Assembly (NCBI GenBank): GCA_964649195.1
Contig: CAZYPK010000124.1
Location: forward strand, 1 to 16,220
Length of the DNA: 16,220 bases
Reading direction: 5' to 3'
Source of the DNA: JTS-RE9 sp964649195
GTDB lineage: Bacteria > Planctomycetota > Phycisphaerae > Phycisphaerales > Phycisphaeraceae
Positions within the stretch are counted from its first letter, which is position 1. Each line of letters begins with the position of its first letter. The notes beneath the pieces are model-generated. The model searched no databases. It saw only the letters and a program-made list of their open reading frames with translations, and was not told the origin of the DNA. Below are positions 1 through 11,159 of this stretch, piece by piece. The position numbers and the translations under genes were made by a program.

Positions 1-20
1 CGATCACCGTCCGCGCGATT

Positions 21-59
21 TTCGTTTGCTTCAGCCCGCGGACGGGCTTCGCAAACGAA
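21..59. repeat. Perfect-arm hairpin element
   Basis: A 9-bp perfect outer stem (21-29 with 51-59, TTCGTTTGC/GCAAACGAA) is followed by a small internal loop and a 6-bp inner stem (33-38 with 43-48, AGCCCG/CGGGCT) closed by the loop CGGA. No T-run follows on either strand, so it does not look like a simple intrinsic terminator. It lies beyond the terminator of the TPR gene, in DNA with no convincing gene. It may be a small REP-like element. Confidence 0.55.
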
Positions 60-127
60 CGGCTCGGCCGGAGCCTCGCCCTCCCATATGCGTTTACTAC
101 CCTGGGATTGAAGGGCAAGGCGGGTTC

Positions 128-159
128 AAAACAGAAACCCACGCACGGGAGTGCGCGGG
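128..159 (-). terminator. Intrinsic terminator of the TPR/alpha-CTD gene
   Basis: Read on the minus strand, a 9-bp GC-rich stem (CCCGCGCAC with GTGCGTGGG, one G-U pair) closes over the loop TCCC. The T-rich tract TTTCTGTTTT follows at once (137 down to 128). It starts about 50 bases after the stop codon at 209 and points the right way. This is the clearest rho-independent terminator in the window. Confidence 0.75.
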
Positions 160-208
160 CTTGGCGGGGCGGTTTCATTGGCGGCGTCGGGATCGATGTC
201 GTGAAGCA

Positions 209-1135
209 TCAATCGGCAAGCTGGCGCATGTTCAGACCCATCTCGTTGAGCTTGGCCTTGATTTCCATGAGGCTGGTCATGCCGAAGTTCTTGACGCCCA
301 TCAGTTCCGCTTCGGTCCGCATGCACAGGTCGGCCAGCGAGTGGACGTTGAGCAGCGTCAGGGCCTTGCGGGCGCGGACGGAGAGGTTCAGTTCGTTGAC
401 GGAGCGGTTGAGGGTGGAGTCGTCCCCGCCGGTGGAGGCTTTGAGCTGGTCGTACACGGCCTTCTTGGCGGCGGTCTGTTCCTCATCGGCGACCTGCCCG
501 AGGCGCACGCCGCGCTGAGCGAGCATCGACTTGATTTCCTCGATGCTGCCTTCGCCGAAGTTCTTGAAGTTGCGAAGCTCCGCCTCGGTCATGCGGACGA
601 GGTCCGCAAGGGTGCGGATGTTCATCTTGCGAAGGGCGTTGCGGGTGCGGACGGAAAGATCGAAGTCCGTCACCGGCGTGTCGAGCATGGCGTTCTGCTT
701 GTCGAACACGGCATCGGTCTCGTCATCGATGACCATCGCCTTGCTCGCCATCACGTCCTTGATATACAGCCTGGCCCGCGGATGATTCACATCGGTCACC
801 AGCACCTGGCGCAGGCATCGCTCGGCGGCGGCGTACTGGCCGCGATCCTCGTACATGATCGCCAGGTTGATCAGGCCGTTGAGCGGCGCCGGCTGCGAAC
901 GCACGGCTTCCTCGTAAAGGTGAAGCGCCTCATCCTCTTCGCCCACCAGGTCAAGCTGATAGGCCAGGCGGAAGCAGACTTCCGCACTGTCAGGGTCGGC
1001 GGCATAGGCGGCTTCATAGGCCTCGATCGCTTTCACGCGATCGCCCGCATCCTCGGCTTTGCGGGCCAGGTCGTAATACTTCCTGCTGGTGGCTTCGTCA
1101 CGGATTTCAACGTCGTCGTAGGTCGCGGGAGTCAT
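209..1135 (-). CDS. TPR protein with two RNA polymerase alpha-CTD domains
   Basis: Predicted soluble 308-residue protein. Residues about 15-130 form TPR-like helical repeats (for example KAIEAYEAAYAADPDSAEV). Two alpha-subunit C-terminal-domain modules follow, at about 152-212 and 242-305. Each aligns without gaps to E. coli RpoA from R265 to S299. The DNA-contacting arginine (R163, R254) and the NxG of the second contact loop (N192/G194, N283/G285) are kept. The position of K298 is G196 or T287, and that of N268 is N166 in the first module but K257 in the second. There is no RpoA N-terminal assembly domain, so this is not the polymerase subunit. TPR plus alpha-CTD proteins are familiar in planctomycetes, but I know of no settled function; DNA binding or transcription control is an inference. 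I chose the ATG at 1135 over an upstream frame opening at 1231, because the added residues are proline-rich and carry no domain signal and the likely promoter lies at 1196-1224. The gene is divergent from the cytochrome gene at 1521. Confidence 0.9.
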   Translation of the reverse strand: MTPATYDDVEIRDEATSRKYYDLARKAEDAGDRVKAIEAYEAAYAADPDSAEVCFRLAYQLDLVGEEDEALHLYEEAVRSQPAPLNGLINLAIMYEDRGQYAAAERCLRQVLVTDVNHPRARLYIKDVMASKAMVIDDETDAVFDKQNAMLDTPVTDFDLSVRTRNALRKMNIRTLADLVRMTEAELRNFKNFGEGSIEEIKSMLAQRGVRLGQVADEEQTAAKKAVYDQLKASTGGDDSTLNRSVNELNLSVRARKALTLLNVHSLADLCMRTEAELMGVKNFGMTSLMEIKAKLNEMGLNMRQLAD

Positions 1136-1195
1136 GGATGGGGGTCGCTCCAAAATGCGTCGGGCGGCAGGTTGGGGAATCGGGGGAAGTCCGGT

Positions 1196-1224
1196 AGAAT
1201 AAGCCGGGGAAGCGTGTGTGGCAA
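1196..1224 (-). promoter_or_regulatory. Sigma70-like promoter for the TPR/alpha-CTD gene
   Basis: On the minus strand, TTGCCA (1224-1219, 5 of 6 to consensus) is separated by exactly 17 bases from TATTCT (1201-1196, 4 of 6). This predicts a leader of roughly 50 bases before the ATG at 1135. The -35 box overlaps a short inverted repeat, TGGCA-AA-TGCCA at 1219-1230, which could be an operator half-site pair. This is prediction by pattern only. Confidence 0.4.
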
Positions 1225-1273
1225 ATGCCATCGGATTCGGCAGGGCCGTTTAATTCCCGGCGTCCACTTTGTC

Positions 1274-1423
1274 GGAAGTTCCAAATGACAAGCTTCAAAC
1301 TCCAAACAAGCTCCAGGAACAAAAAACGCAATCAAATTCAGAATCCGGATTCGGATCGGTTTTGCCCGGTTCGGCTCGCTTTCGAGTTTGTTTGAGATTT
1401 GAAGCCTGTGATTTGGAATTTTT
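1274..1423. repeat. Long imperfect inverted repeat in the divergent intergenic region
   Basis: The gap 1136-1520 (385 bases) between the divergent TPR and cytochrome genes has no credible ORF. It holds the TPR promoter and this element. The left arm 1274-1313 and the right arm 1384-1423 are reverse complements at roughly 80% of positions; both contain TTCCAAAT-ACA-GCTTCAAA-like blocks. The 70-base spacer contains the perfect 12-bp palindrome GAATCCGGATTC at 1341-1352. The arms are AT-richer than the flanking genes. I saw no clear promoter for the plus-strand gene at 1521. Confidence 0.6.
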
Positions 1424-1520
1424 GCTTCCGGTGATGGAATGAAGGATTAAACGGCCCTGGATTTGAGCAGAGCAGAGGTGCCCCCAAATTGATGGACCGT
1501 TGATTCCCTTGGAACCCGGC

Positions 1521-4865
<3,345 letters not shown>

Positions 4866-4937
4866 TCCGCTTAAGGCACAGAAACACTCAAGCCGCTTGC
4901 GGCGTAGCAATCCCCCGACCTTTTTCACTGGCTCAGC

Positions 4938-6395
4938 ATGTTGAACATGAAATCCAACCATATCGAACATCCCACCTCCCGCCGCGACTTTCTCGCCCGC
5001 GCCGGCTGCGGCTTCGGGGCGCTGGCGCTGACCGATCTGCTGGCCCGCGATGGGATGGCTGTCGCCCCAGGCAATGCGCCGCCCGCTTCCGCCGTCTCAC
5101 CGCTGGCGCCGAAGAATCCGCACCACATCGGCAAGGCCAAAAGCGTCATCTTCATCTTCATCGAAGGCGGCCCCAGCCACATGGACCTGTTCGATCCCAA
5201 GCCTGAGTTGGATCGTCTGGCCGGCCAGCCGTTGCCTTCGTCGTTCAAGCCGGTCATCACCGCGATGGGTGAACTCAATGCGCCGCTGCTGGGCACCAAG
5301 CGCAAATGGAAGAACCACGGCCAAAGCGGCATCGTCATGTCGGACTGGCTGCCTCACATCGGCACGATCGCCGACGACATCTCCGTGCTTCGCTCCTGCC
5401 GGGCCGACGGCCTCAATCACGTCGGCTCCGTCTGTCAGATGAACACAGGCTCCGTTCTCGCCGGCCGGCCCAGTCTCGGCTCATGGGTTTCCTATGGCCT
5501 TGGCAGCGAGAATCAGAACCTGCCTTCGTTCGTCGTCCTGCTCGACAAGGGCAGCAACGTCGTCGGCGGACCGCGCAACTGGTCCACCGGTTTCATGCCC
5601 GCGACTTTTCAAGGCACCATGCTCAAGGGCGGCAGCGAGCCGATCTCCAATCTCTACGGCCCCAGGGAAATCAGCGACGATCGTCAGCGCGCCAAGCTCG
5701 ATCTGCTCGAGAGAATGAACCGTCGCCATCAGGAGCCGCGCAAGGAGGAAACCGAGCTGGAGGCCCGCATCCGCGCTTACGAACTGGCTTTCCGCATGCA
5801 GGCCGCGGCGCCTGAAGCGGTCGATGTCGCCAACGAGCCGGAACATGTCAAGACGATGTACGGACTCGATCAGAAGGAAACGACGGACATGGGCCGGCAA
5901 TGTCTGCTCGCCCGCAGGCTTGTCGAGCGCGGGGTTCGCTTCGTGCAGATTTACAGCGGCGCAGGCAGCAAGTGGGATGCACACAGCAACATCGAGTCGA
6001 ACCACGCGGGCCTGTGCAGGTCGATGGATCAGCCGGTGGCGGCGCTGGTGCATGACCTCAAGCAGCGCGGCTTGCTCGATGAAACGCTGATCGTCTGGGG
6101 CGGCGAGTTCGGCCGCACCCCGATGAGCGAAAAAGGCAACGGCCGCGATCACAACCCATGGGGCTTCACGATGTGGTTCGCAGGCGGCGGCATCAGGCCG
6201 GGGCTGACGGTCGGTTCAACGGATGAGCTTGGGCTGTATGCCGTCGAAGAGAAGTCACACGTACACGACATCCACGCGACGATTCTGCATTGCCTGGGCA
6301 TCGATCACACGAAGCTGCTCTACCACAACAACGGCAGGCCCGAGCGGCCGACGGTGAACGAGGGGCATGTCATTAAGAAGTTGGTGGATGTGTGA
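4938..6395 (+). CDS. Tat-exported DUF1501 protein
   Basis: Protein of 485 residues. A twin-arginine signal is at 14-20 (SRRDFLA) followed by an alanine/leucine-rich stretch, so export should be folded and Tat-dependent. The body is DUF1501, which belongs to the alkaline phosphatase/sulfatase superfamily. Recognisable blocks are GGPSHMDLFDPKPEL at 77-91, WDAH at 346-349, GGEFGRTP at 388-395 and RDHNPWG soon after. Family members keep metal-site-like Asp/His residues, but their substrate is unknown. The gene follows the PSCyt1/DUF1553 gene by 72 bases on the same strand, almost certainly one operon; this pair is a planctomycete hallmark. The start could be the ATG at 4938 or the one at 4947; neither has a strong ribosome binding site. 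The short gap contains a small GCCGC-TT-GCGGC hairpin near 4893-4904. Confidence 0.93.
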   Translation: MLNMKSNHIEHPTSRRDFLARAGCGFGALALTDLLARDGMAVAPGNAPPASAVSPLAPKNPHHIGKAKSVIFIFIEGGPSHMDLFDPKPELDRLAGQPLPSSFKPVITAMGELNAPLLGTKRKWKNHGQSGIVMSDWLPHIGTIADDISVLRSCRADGLNHVGSVCQMNTGSVLAGRPSLGSWVSYGLGSENQNLPSFVVLLDKGSNVVGGPRNWSTGFMPATFQGTMLKGGSEPISNLYGPREISDDRQRAKLDLLERMNRRHQEPRKEETELEARIRAYELAFRMQAAAPEAVDVANEPEHVKTMYGLDQKETTDMGRQCLLARRLVERGVRFVQIYSGAGSKWDAHSNIESNHAGLCRSMDQPVAALVHDLKQRGLLDETLIVWGGEFGRTPMSEKGNGRDHNPWGFTMWFAGGGIRPGLTVGSTDELGLYAVEEKSHVHDIHATILHCLGIDHTKLLYHNNGRPERPTVNEGHVIKKLVDV

Positions 6396-6437
6396 TCGCT
6401 GTCTTTTAACGAGTCGCTGCTCTCGAATGGAAAACCT

Positions 6438-6603
6438 CAAGCCCGATGGCGAGTCCGCGAGCCGTCGGGGTATGACGTGAAGAAAAGAAGCGTGAAGTTT
6501 CAAGGGAGAAATCATGTGCCCGAAATCTTCATACTTCAGTATTCAAACTTCTATGCTCTTCCGCGCCATACCCCGACGGCTCGCGGACTCGCCGTCGGGC
6601 TTG
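6438..6603. repeat. Near-perfect 37-bp inverted repeat between convergent genes
   Basis: The left arm 6438-6474 and the right arm 6567-6603 are reverse complements at 36 of 37 positions; the only difference is GATGG versus GACGG. They enclose a 92-base spacer whose ends are also weakly complementary (GTGAAGTTT side against AAACTTC side). The element fills the gap between the DUF1501 gene and the convergent glycosyltransferase gene. It could fold as a bidirectional transcription-ending hairpin, or it may be a mobile or REP-type palindrome. The arms contain GAGTCCGCGA, also present in the element at 8146-8355. Confidence 0.85.
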
Positions 6604-6622
6604 AATGTCAAGAGAAGGCTCA

Positions 6623-8071
6623 TCACGCCGCGCGTCGCCAGTCGGCACTCTCGCGCTGCGGCGCGATGGAAAGCACACGATCATAGACGCGGAAGACTTT
6701 CACCATTCGCTGATCGAAGCTGTAATACTTTTCGATGCGATGCCGGCCAAGGCGCGACAGTTCCCGCCTGCGTTCCTTGCTGACGATGAGCGGGGCGATG
6801 TGGTCGGCCCATGTTTCCTGATCCTTCGCATCGAGCACGACGCCGCGCCGTCCGTTCTTGAGCAGCTCCGACACCGCGCCGACAGCGGCCGCGGCGACAG
6901 GCACGCCCATCGCCATTGCTTCGAGGACGACGTTGGGAAATCCTTCCGTGCGGCTGGGCAGCAGAAGAAGATCGAACATTTCAAAGAAGCGGTGCGACTC
7001 TCCCTGATAACCCCAGAAGTGCGTGATGCCCGCCACGCCCAGTTCGACGGCGAGGCGCTTGAGCTTTTCAAACTCAGGACCGTCGCCGACGATGTGCAGT
7101 TCGATGTTCGGATACTTCACATGCAGGTCGGCAATGGTGCGGATGGCGCGATCGACGCCTTTCTCCGGGCTGAGCCTGGCGACGACGCCCAGGATGACCG
7201 GGTCACGGAAGATGCCCAGTTCCCGGCGGGCGGCGCGGATGGTGCGCGATCGGCGATACTCGTCGCAGTCGATGCCGTTGGCGATGTAGGTCAGCCGCTC
7301 CGGCGACACGCCGATGTCCAGGCACTGCTGATGCAGCAGCGGACTGACCGCGATGACTTCGTCATAGCGAGGCAGGCACCACTTATCGATGTGGTAATAC
7401 ATCCGCGTTCGGAATGTGTCATTCGTCCAGCCATGCGCCGTCGTCACCAGTTTCATCTTCCAGAACCGGCGAAGAATCAGACCGAGCAGATTCGACTTGT
7501 AATCATGGCCATGCCAGACGGCCACGTTCTGCTGCCTGCAAAGCTGATAAAGGGCGGCAACGGTGCGCGGATCGAGCGGGCCGCTTTCGGGAATGGTCAA
7601 GAGCGGCGCGTTCCACTTCTTCGCCTGTGATTTGATCACTTCAATGCCGTTGTCCCCTCTGGGATGGATGTAGGCGACCGCCATGCGGAAGTATTCATCG
7701 GCGGCATATTGCGGCGAGCGCAGGATGGTTTTCTCCGGGCCGCCGCCGGTGGCACAGACAACCCGCACATGCAGCACCGTCGGCAGATCAGCGGCGCGAG
7801 GCGTCACATGCACGGGGCGTTGAATCAGTCCGCCTTGGGGAAGTTCATCTTCATGCGATCGCGCATCGAGCATGCCGACCATGTCATGAGCGGTCAGCCG
7901 CAGCAGCGGCGCGGGATCTTCGATCACGGTGTCGGCAATGTCGATGTCGTCGCTGCGTAGAGCAAGATCACCGGACGAATCCTCCGCACCGACTTCGCCT
8001 TCGGTCAGGCGCAGCGAAGGTTCATCCTTGAATTCCAGATCACGGAACATGTCATCGACGTTGAATTTCAT
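6623..8071 (-). CDS. GT4-family glycosyltransferase
   Basis: Protein of 482 residues with a GT-B fold, a retaining glycosyltransferase of family 4. The N-terminal Rossmann half runs from about 98 (TVLHVRVVCATGGGPEKT). The donor-binding half includes GVVARLSPEKGVDRAI at 295-310, HIVGDGPE at 326-333 and the E-x7-E motif with E376 and E384 in SRTEGFPNVVLEAMAMGVP. It is probably cytoplasmic and adds a sugar to a surface polysaccharide; sugar and acceptor cannot be read from the sequence. Residues 1-96 are an acidic, low-hydrophobicity extension that most GT4 enzymes lack. I chose the ATG at 8071, preceded by an AAGGCGGCG ribosome-binding-like stretch, because the open frame further upstream runs into the inverted repeat at 8146-8355. 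The gene is last in the minus-strand polysaccharide cluster, separated from the radical SAM gene by 312 bases. Confidence 0.9.
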   Translation of the reverse strand: MKFNVDDMFRDLEFKDEPSLRLTEGEVGAEDSSGDLALRSDDIDIADTVIEDPAPLLRLTAHDMVGMLDARSHEDELPQGGLIQRPVHVTPRAADLPTVLHVRVVCATGGGPEKTILRSPQYAADEYFRMAVAYIHPRGDNGIEVIKSQAKKWNAPLLTIPESGPLDPRTVAALYQLCRQQNVAVWHGHDYKSNLLGLILRRFWKMKLVTTAHGWTNDTFRTRMYYHIDKWCLPRYDEVIAVSPLLHQQCLDIGVSPERLTYIANGIDCDEYRRSRTIRAARRELGIFRDPVILGVVARLSPEKGVDRAIRTIADLHVKYPNIELHIVGDGPEFEKLKRLAVELGVAGITHFWGYQGESHRFFEMFDLLLLPSRTEGFPNVVLEAMAMGVPVAAAAVGAVSELLKNGRRGVVLDAKDQETWADHIAPLIVSKERRRELSRLGRHRIEKYYSFDQRMVKVFRVYDRVLSIAPQRESADWRRAA

Positions 8072-8145
8072 GATGTTTGACGCCGCCTTTTTGCTTTCTT
8101 CAGGTTTTGGACAACACGCTTCATCGGACACTTCTCGGCCCGCGC

Positions 8146-8355
8146 CCTGCTCCGGGAGCCTGAAAACTTTTGGGTGGCTGGGGTTGAAGGCTTTACTTCG
8201 GGTGGCTGGGGCTGAGTCCGCGAAGCCCCGGCCAGGCGACCATCGACTTTCAGTTGCGCCACCTTGCTTCGTGCATCCGGGCCGGGGCTTCGCGGACTCA
8301 GCCCCAGCCACCCGAAGCGGTCCCAGCCATCCGGAATAAGTTCTCAGGCTCCGGG
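8146..8355. repeat. Large palindromic element with perfect 38-bp core arms
   Basis: The gap 8072-8383 (312 bases) has no credible gene and is mostly this palindrome. The core arms 8196-8233 and 8280-8317 are perfect reverse complements over 38 bases, around a 46-base spacer. Outside the core the similarity continues with small gaps: GGAGCCTGAAAACTT at 8155-8169 faces the reverse complement of AAGTTCTCAGGCTCC at 8338-8352. Each arm has an outer, partly degenerate and an inner copy of GGGTGGCTGGGG (8172-8183 and 8200-8211 on the left). The same word recurs at 12663-12674. It may be a REP/MITE-like element or an RNA hairpin between the radical SAM and glycosyltransferase genes. Confidence 0.85.
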
Positions 8356-8383
8356 GGCCGGGCGGGGCTTGTTCAAGACAGCG

Positions 8384-9616
8384 TCACAGCATGAACCCCG
8401 GGCAGCTTGCGCAGGGATTATCCTTCGACTGCTCAGCCGATACCTTCTTCTTGAAACTGCGGCGGGCCATGCGGTATTTCTCGCTGTTCCAGATCTTCTT
8501 GAAGGGCTGCTCAAAGACGTTGCCCATGTCTTCCGAGGGATCCCACGAGCCGCAGCAGGTGACGACCTGGCCATCCCAGTTGATCACGCTGCTCTGCCAG
8601 GGCCATGAGCAGTTGTAAAGCTTTCGGCCATTGAAGGATTCCTCCGTCACTTCGCCGGCCGCGATCTTTTCATACGCATCAAGCACATACTGCTTATTCT
8701 GCGGCAGCCAGTCCCGCACGTGGTTTTCGATCTTCTTCCTGAGAATGTCCGGCGCCAGACCCAGCGGCTGAAGCTGCTTGTCGCGATCGAGAAAACGCGT
8801 GTTGAGCGCGGCCGTGGAGAAGACGGCCTTGCATCCCAGTTCATCGGCAAGCTGTTGAAACTGCGCGATCTCGTGTTCGTTGTGTTTCGTCACCACGAAG
8901 TTGAGCTGAATGGCGGGCGTGGCGCTCTTCATCTTCTTCTTCGTTTCGACGATGTGGCGAACCTTATCGACGGCAGTCTTGAAATCCTTGCCCGGCTGGT
9001 AAATCTCAAAAGTCTTCTGCGATGCGCCGTGCAGCGAACAGGTGAGCATGTCCAGACCCGATTCGATCAACGCTTCCGCCTGATTCTTCTCCGGCTTGAA
9101 CGCGTGCAGGTTCGAGCTGATGTAGGTCCAGATGGACTTGTCATGCGCGTAGCGGATCATCCTGTAGATGTCCGGCACGATCAGCGGGTCGCCCCACATC
9201 GACAGATCAAGAGCAAGCAGATATCGCTTGAGGTCATCCACCAGTTTGCCGTACTGCTCGAAGCTCATCTTGCCTTTGGCGCGGCCGCCCATGTTCAGGC
9301 CGGTGGGACAGAGCTGGCACTTGGTGTTGCAGATGTTGGTCGATTCGATCTTCATGCGATACGGCCGGCCCCAGACGCGCTCGGTCTTCATCTTGAACTG
9401 AAGGTTGATCAGCGCCATGTTGGCGAGTTTGATCGGCGTGAGATAACGGCGATTGCGCCAGACGTAGTGAACGCCGCGCGCCAGGAAATCGACGCCATCC
9501 ATCAGTCTGGCGATGAGGCGCGGCCGCATCCGGGGCGCCCATTTGCTCTTGAGCCAGCCGGTGAAGCGGACGGTGCGGGCCAGTTGACGATCCAGTTGAA
9601 GGCTGATGGCGCTCAT
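8384..9616 (-). CDS. Radical SAM protein with SPASM-type C-terminus
   Basis: Protein of 410 residues. The radical SAM motif CNTKCQLC is at 96-103 (C96, C100, C103, for the SAM-binding 4Fe-4S cluster) after an unusually long, basic N-terminal segment of about 85 residues. The core continues with SMWGDPL at 139-145, the GGE-like region. The C-terminus has C336 (YNCSWPWQSSVINWDGQV), C354/C355 (TCCGSWDP) and C402-x2-C405, the pattern of a SPASM/twitch auxiliary-cluster domain. The substrate is unknown; in a polysaccharide locus it could modify a sugar, lipid carrier or peptide. Translation is probably coupled to the preceding gene: that stop is 4 bases upstream, and the ribosome binding site GGAGAAGGAAAG lies within the last codons of the O-antigen ligase gene. 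Confidence 0.88.
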   Translation of the reverse strand: MSAISLQLDRQLARTVRFTGWLKSKWAPRMRPRLIARLMDGVDFLARGVHYVWRNRRYLTPIKLANMALINLQFKMKTERVWGRPYRMKIESTNICNTKCQLCPTGLNMGGRAKGKMSFEQYGKLVDDLKRYLLALDLSMWGDPLIVPDIYRMIRYAHDKSIWTYISSNLHAFKPEKNQAEALIESGLDMLTCSLHGASQKTFEIYQPGKDFKTAVDKVRHIVETKKKMKSATPAIQLNFVVTKHNEHEIAQFQQLADELGCKAVFSTAALNTRFLDRDKQLQPLGLAPDILRKKIENHVRDWLPQNKQYVLDAYEKIAAGEVTEESFNGRKLYNCSWPWQSSVINWDGQVVTCCGSWDPSEDMGNVFEQPFKKIWNSEKYRMARRSFKKKVSAEQSKDNPCASCPGFML

Positions 9617-9620
9617 GGAT

Positions 9621-11078
9621 TCACTTTCCTTCTCCGCGCGGCAGGGCGGGGGTCGAAACGGGAGCGGCGAGGCTGGGGGTCCAGCGCAGGATGGAGGGAC
9701 GTTGGGAACGATTGCGCGGCGACTTGCGGCGTTTGGGTTTGCCGGCGGGTGCGGGCGCGACGGGTGACGGATGGTCGGCGAGCTTCAAGACGGCAAACGT
9801 GGATTCGAGATCATGGCTGATGGTGCGTGGCATGGCGCCGGCGATGGCGATGATGAGCCAGGGCGTCTCGAACACTTCGAGCGAAAGGAACACGCCGCCG
9901 AACATGAAGAGGATCAGGCTGGCCTGGCAGGCGAGGATGATCTTGTCCATCTGAAACAGGCGGGCGTTGTTCGCGGGATCGGCCAGTGACGGGGCGTCAT
10001 CCATGCGGCGCGTCACCATGCCCCGGCTGCGCATCATCAGGAAGAGCGCCGCCATCAGCATGGTCACATAGATCAGCGCCGCGGGGATGCCCGAGTCGGC
10101 CGCGATCTGGAGGTACTGGCTGTGAATGGTGCGGCCGATGTGGTCGGCCCCGTAGTTGTGCGAGTAGGTGTTGGAGTTGCGAATGCCGACGCCGGTGAGC
10201 GGATGTTCCTTGACGATTTCCAGGGCCGCGCTCCAACTGCTCACCCGCGATTGGGCCGAGTAATCGCGGTGAAACTGCGTGGTGGACATGAAGCGGTCAC
10301 GAATTTCAGGACCGGCAAGCAAAGCGGTGGCGATCATCATCACGCCTGCGATGGCCGCGGCCTGATGGCGCGGGCGGTGGTGCCAGAGAATCCACGCCCC
10401 GGCGATGAGCGAGGCCAGCATGGCGCCGCGCGAATAACTCATCAGCACCGCATGGAGAATGATCAGCCCCAGGCCACCGCTGATCGCCCGCATCCACATC
10501 CGGGACGCGCTGACCGCAAACGCATAGGCGAAGGGCAACCCCATCGCCAGCATCAGGCCCGCGCCGTTGTTGTCCAGATCGCCGAAGCCATGATGGAAGA
10601 TGTCCAGCCGGCCATCGAAGAAATAGTTGTAGTTCACTTCCCATGCGATGTAGCCCAGGCAGATGACGATCATGGCGCCGAGCACGCGAATGTGCCAGAA
10701 GTGGTGGATCACGAAATAGGTGATGAACGCCAGCAGCAGCACCTTGGCATATTCGAAGAGCCAGTATTGCGAGGTGCCCGGGTTGTGCGCCGTGATGGTG
10801 CTGATGGTCAGGGCGAGTCCGAAGCAGATGAGAAGAATGGGGATGACGCCCAGCCGCGCCTTGTACCAGAGGTCGCTCAGGTTCAGGAGCACGCCGACGA
10901 TCACCGCGCCTGCCGCCATGCGCGACCAGGGCCAGGGGTCGGGCAGCGCCCAGTCCCAGAGGTCCTGCGGACGCAGCACGCTCAGGGTGTAATACAGCAT
11001 CAAGCCCCAGAAGGGATTGAAGAGCGATCCGGTGCTTCCGACCAGGACCATCAGGATAAGCAGGATGAACTGCTTCAT
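9621..11078 (-). CDS. O-antigen ligase/polymerase-family membrane protein
   Basis: Protein of 485 residues with about ten or more hydrophobic segments, for an inner-membrane location. The N-terminus (FNPFWGLMLYYTLSVLRPQDL, about 20-40) resembles the O-antigen ligase/O-glycosylation-ligase group. A large periplasmic loop at about 256-325 carries SRVSSW (277-282), the EHPLTGVG block (291-298) and HSQYLQIAADSG (319-330), features of the Wzy_C/WaaL family. The role would be joining or polymerising lipid-linked glycan on the periplasmic face. The tail after about 445 is basic (KPKRRKSPRNRSQR), probably cytoplasmic and disordered. The ATG at 11078 is preferred; an in-frame GTG at 11099 is possible. 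A 25-base motif shared with the acyltransferase gene lies about 80-110 bases upstream. The gene overlaps the control region of the next gene by design of spacing (4 bases). Confidence 0.88.
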   Translation of the reverse strand: MKQFILLILMVLVGSTGSLFNPFWGLMLYYTLSVLRPQDLWDWALPDPWPWSRMAAGAVIVGVLLNLSDLWYKARLGVIPILLICFGLALTISTITAHNPGTSQYWLFEYAKVLLLAFITYFVIHHFWHIRVLGAMIVICLGYIAWEVNYNYFFDGRLDIFHHGFGDLDNNGAGLMLAMGLPFAYAFAVSASRMWMRAISGGLGLIILHAVLMSYSRGAMLASLIAGAWILWHHRPRHQAAAIAGVMMIATALLAGPEIRDRFMSTTQFHRDYSAQSRVSSWSAALEIVKEHPLTGVGIRNSNTYSHNYGADHIGRTIHSQYLQIAADSGIPAALIYVTMLMAALFLMMRSRGMVTRRMDDAPSLADPANNARLFQMDKIILACQASLILFMFGGVFLSLEVFETPWLIIAIAGAMPRTISHDLESTFAVLKLADHPSPVAPAPAGKPKRRKSPRNRSQRPSILRWTPSLAAPVSTPALPRGEGK

Positions 11079-11159
11079 GATTCGCTCGCGCCTCGACACG
11101 CGGTGACAGGCTGCGATATCCGCAACGGCGGCGCAGCCGTCACCATCGTTAAGGTCGGC

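Noticed and set aside
26..1288. 420-residue plus-strand open frame over the TPR gene
   Set aside because: It is antisense to a gene with clear TPR and alpha-CTD domains, and its translation shows no domain; high GC keeps the opposite frames open.
6605..7630. 341-residue plus-strand open frame
   Set aside because: Antisense to the glycosyltransferase gene, whose E-x7-E and other GT4 motifs are intact.
8072..8311. N-terminal extension of the glycosyltransferase to 8311
   Set aside because: The extra residues translate the palindromic element, and a better start with a ribosome-binding-like stretch exists at 8071.
8720..9820. 366-residue plus-strand open frame
   Set aside because: Antisense to the radical SAM and O-antigen ligase genes; no recognisable domain.
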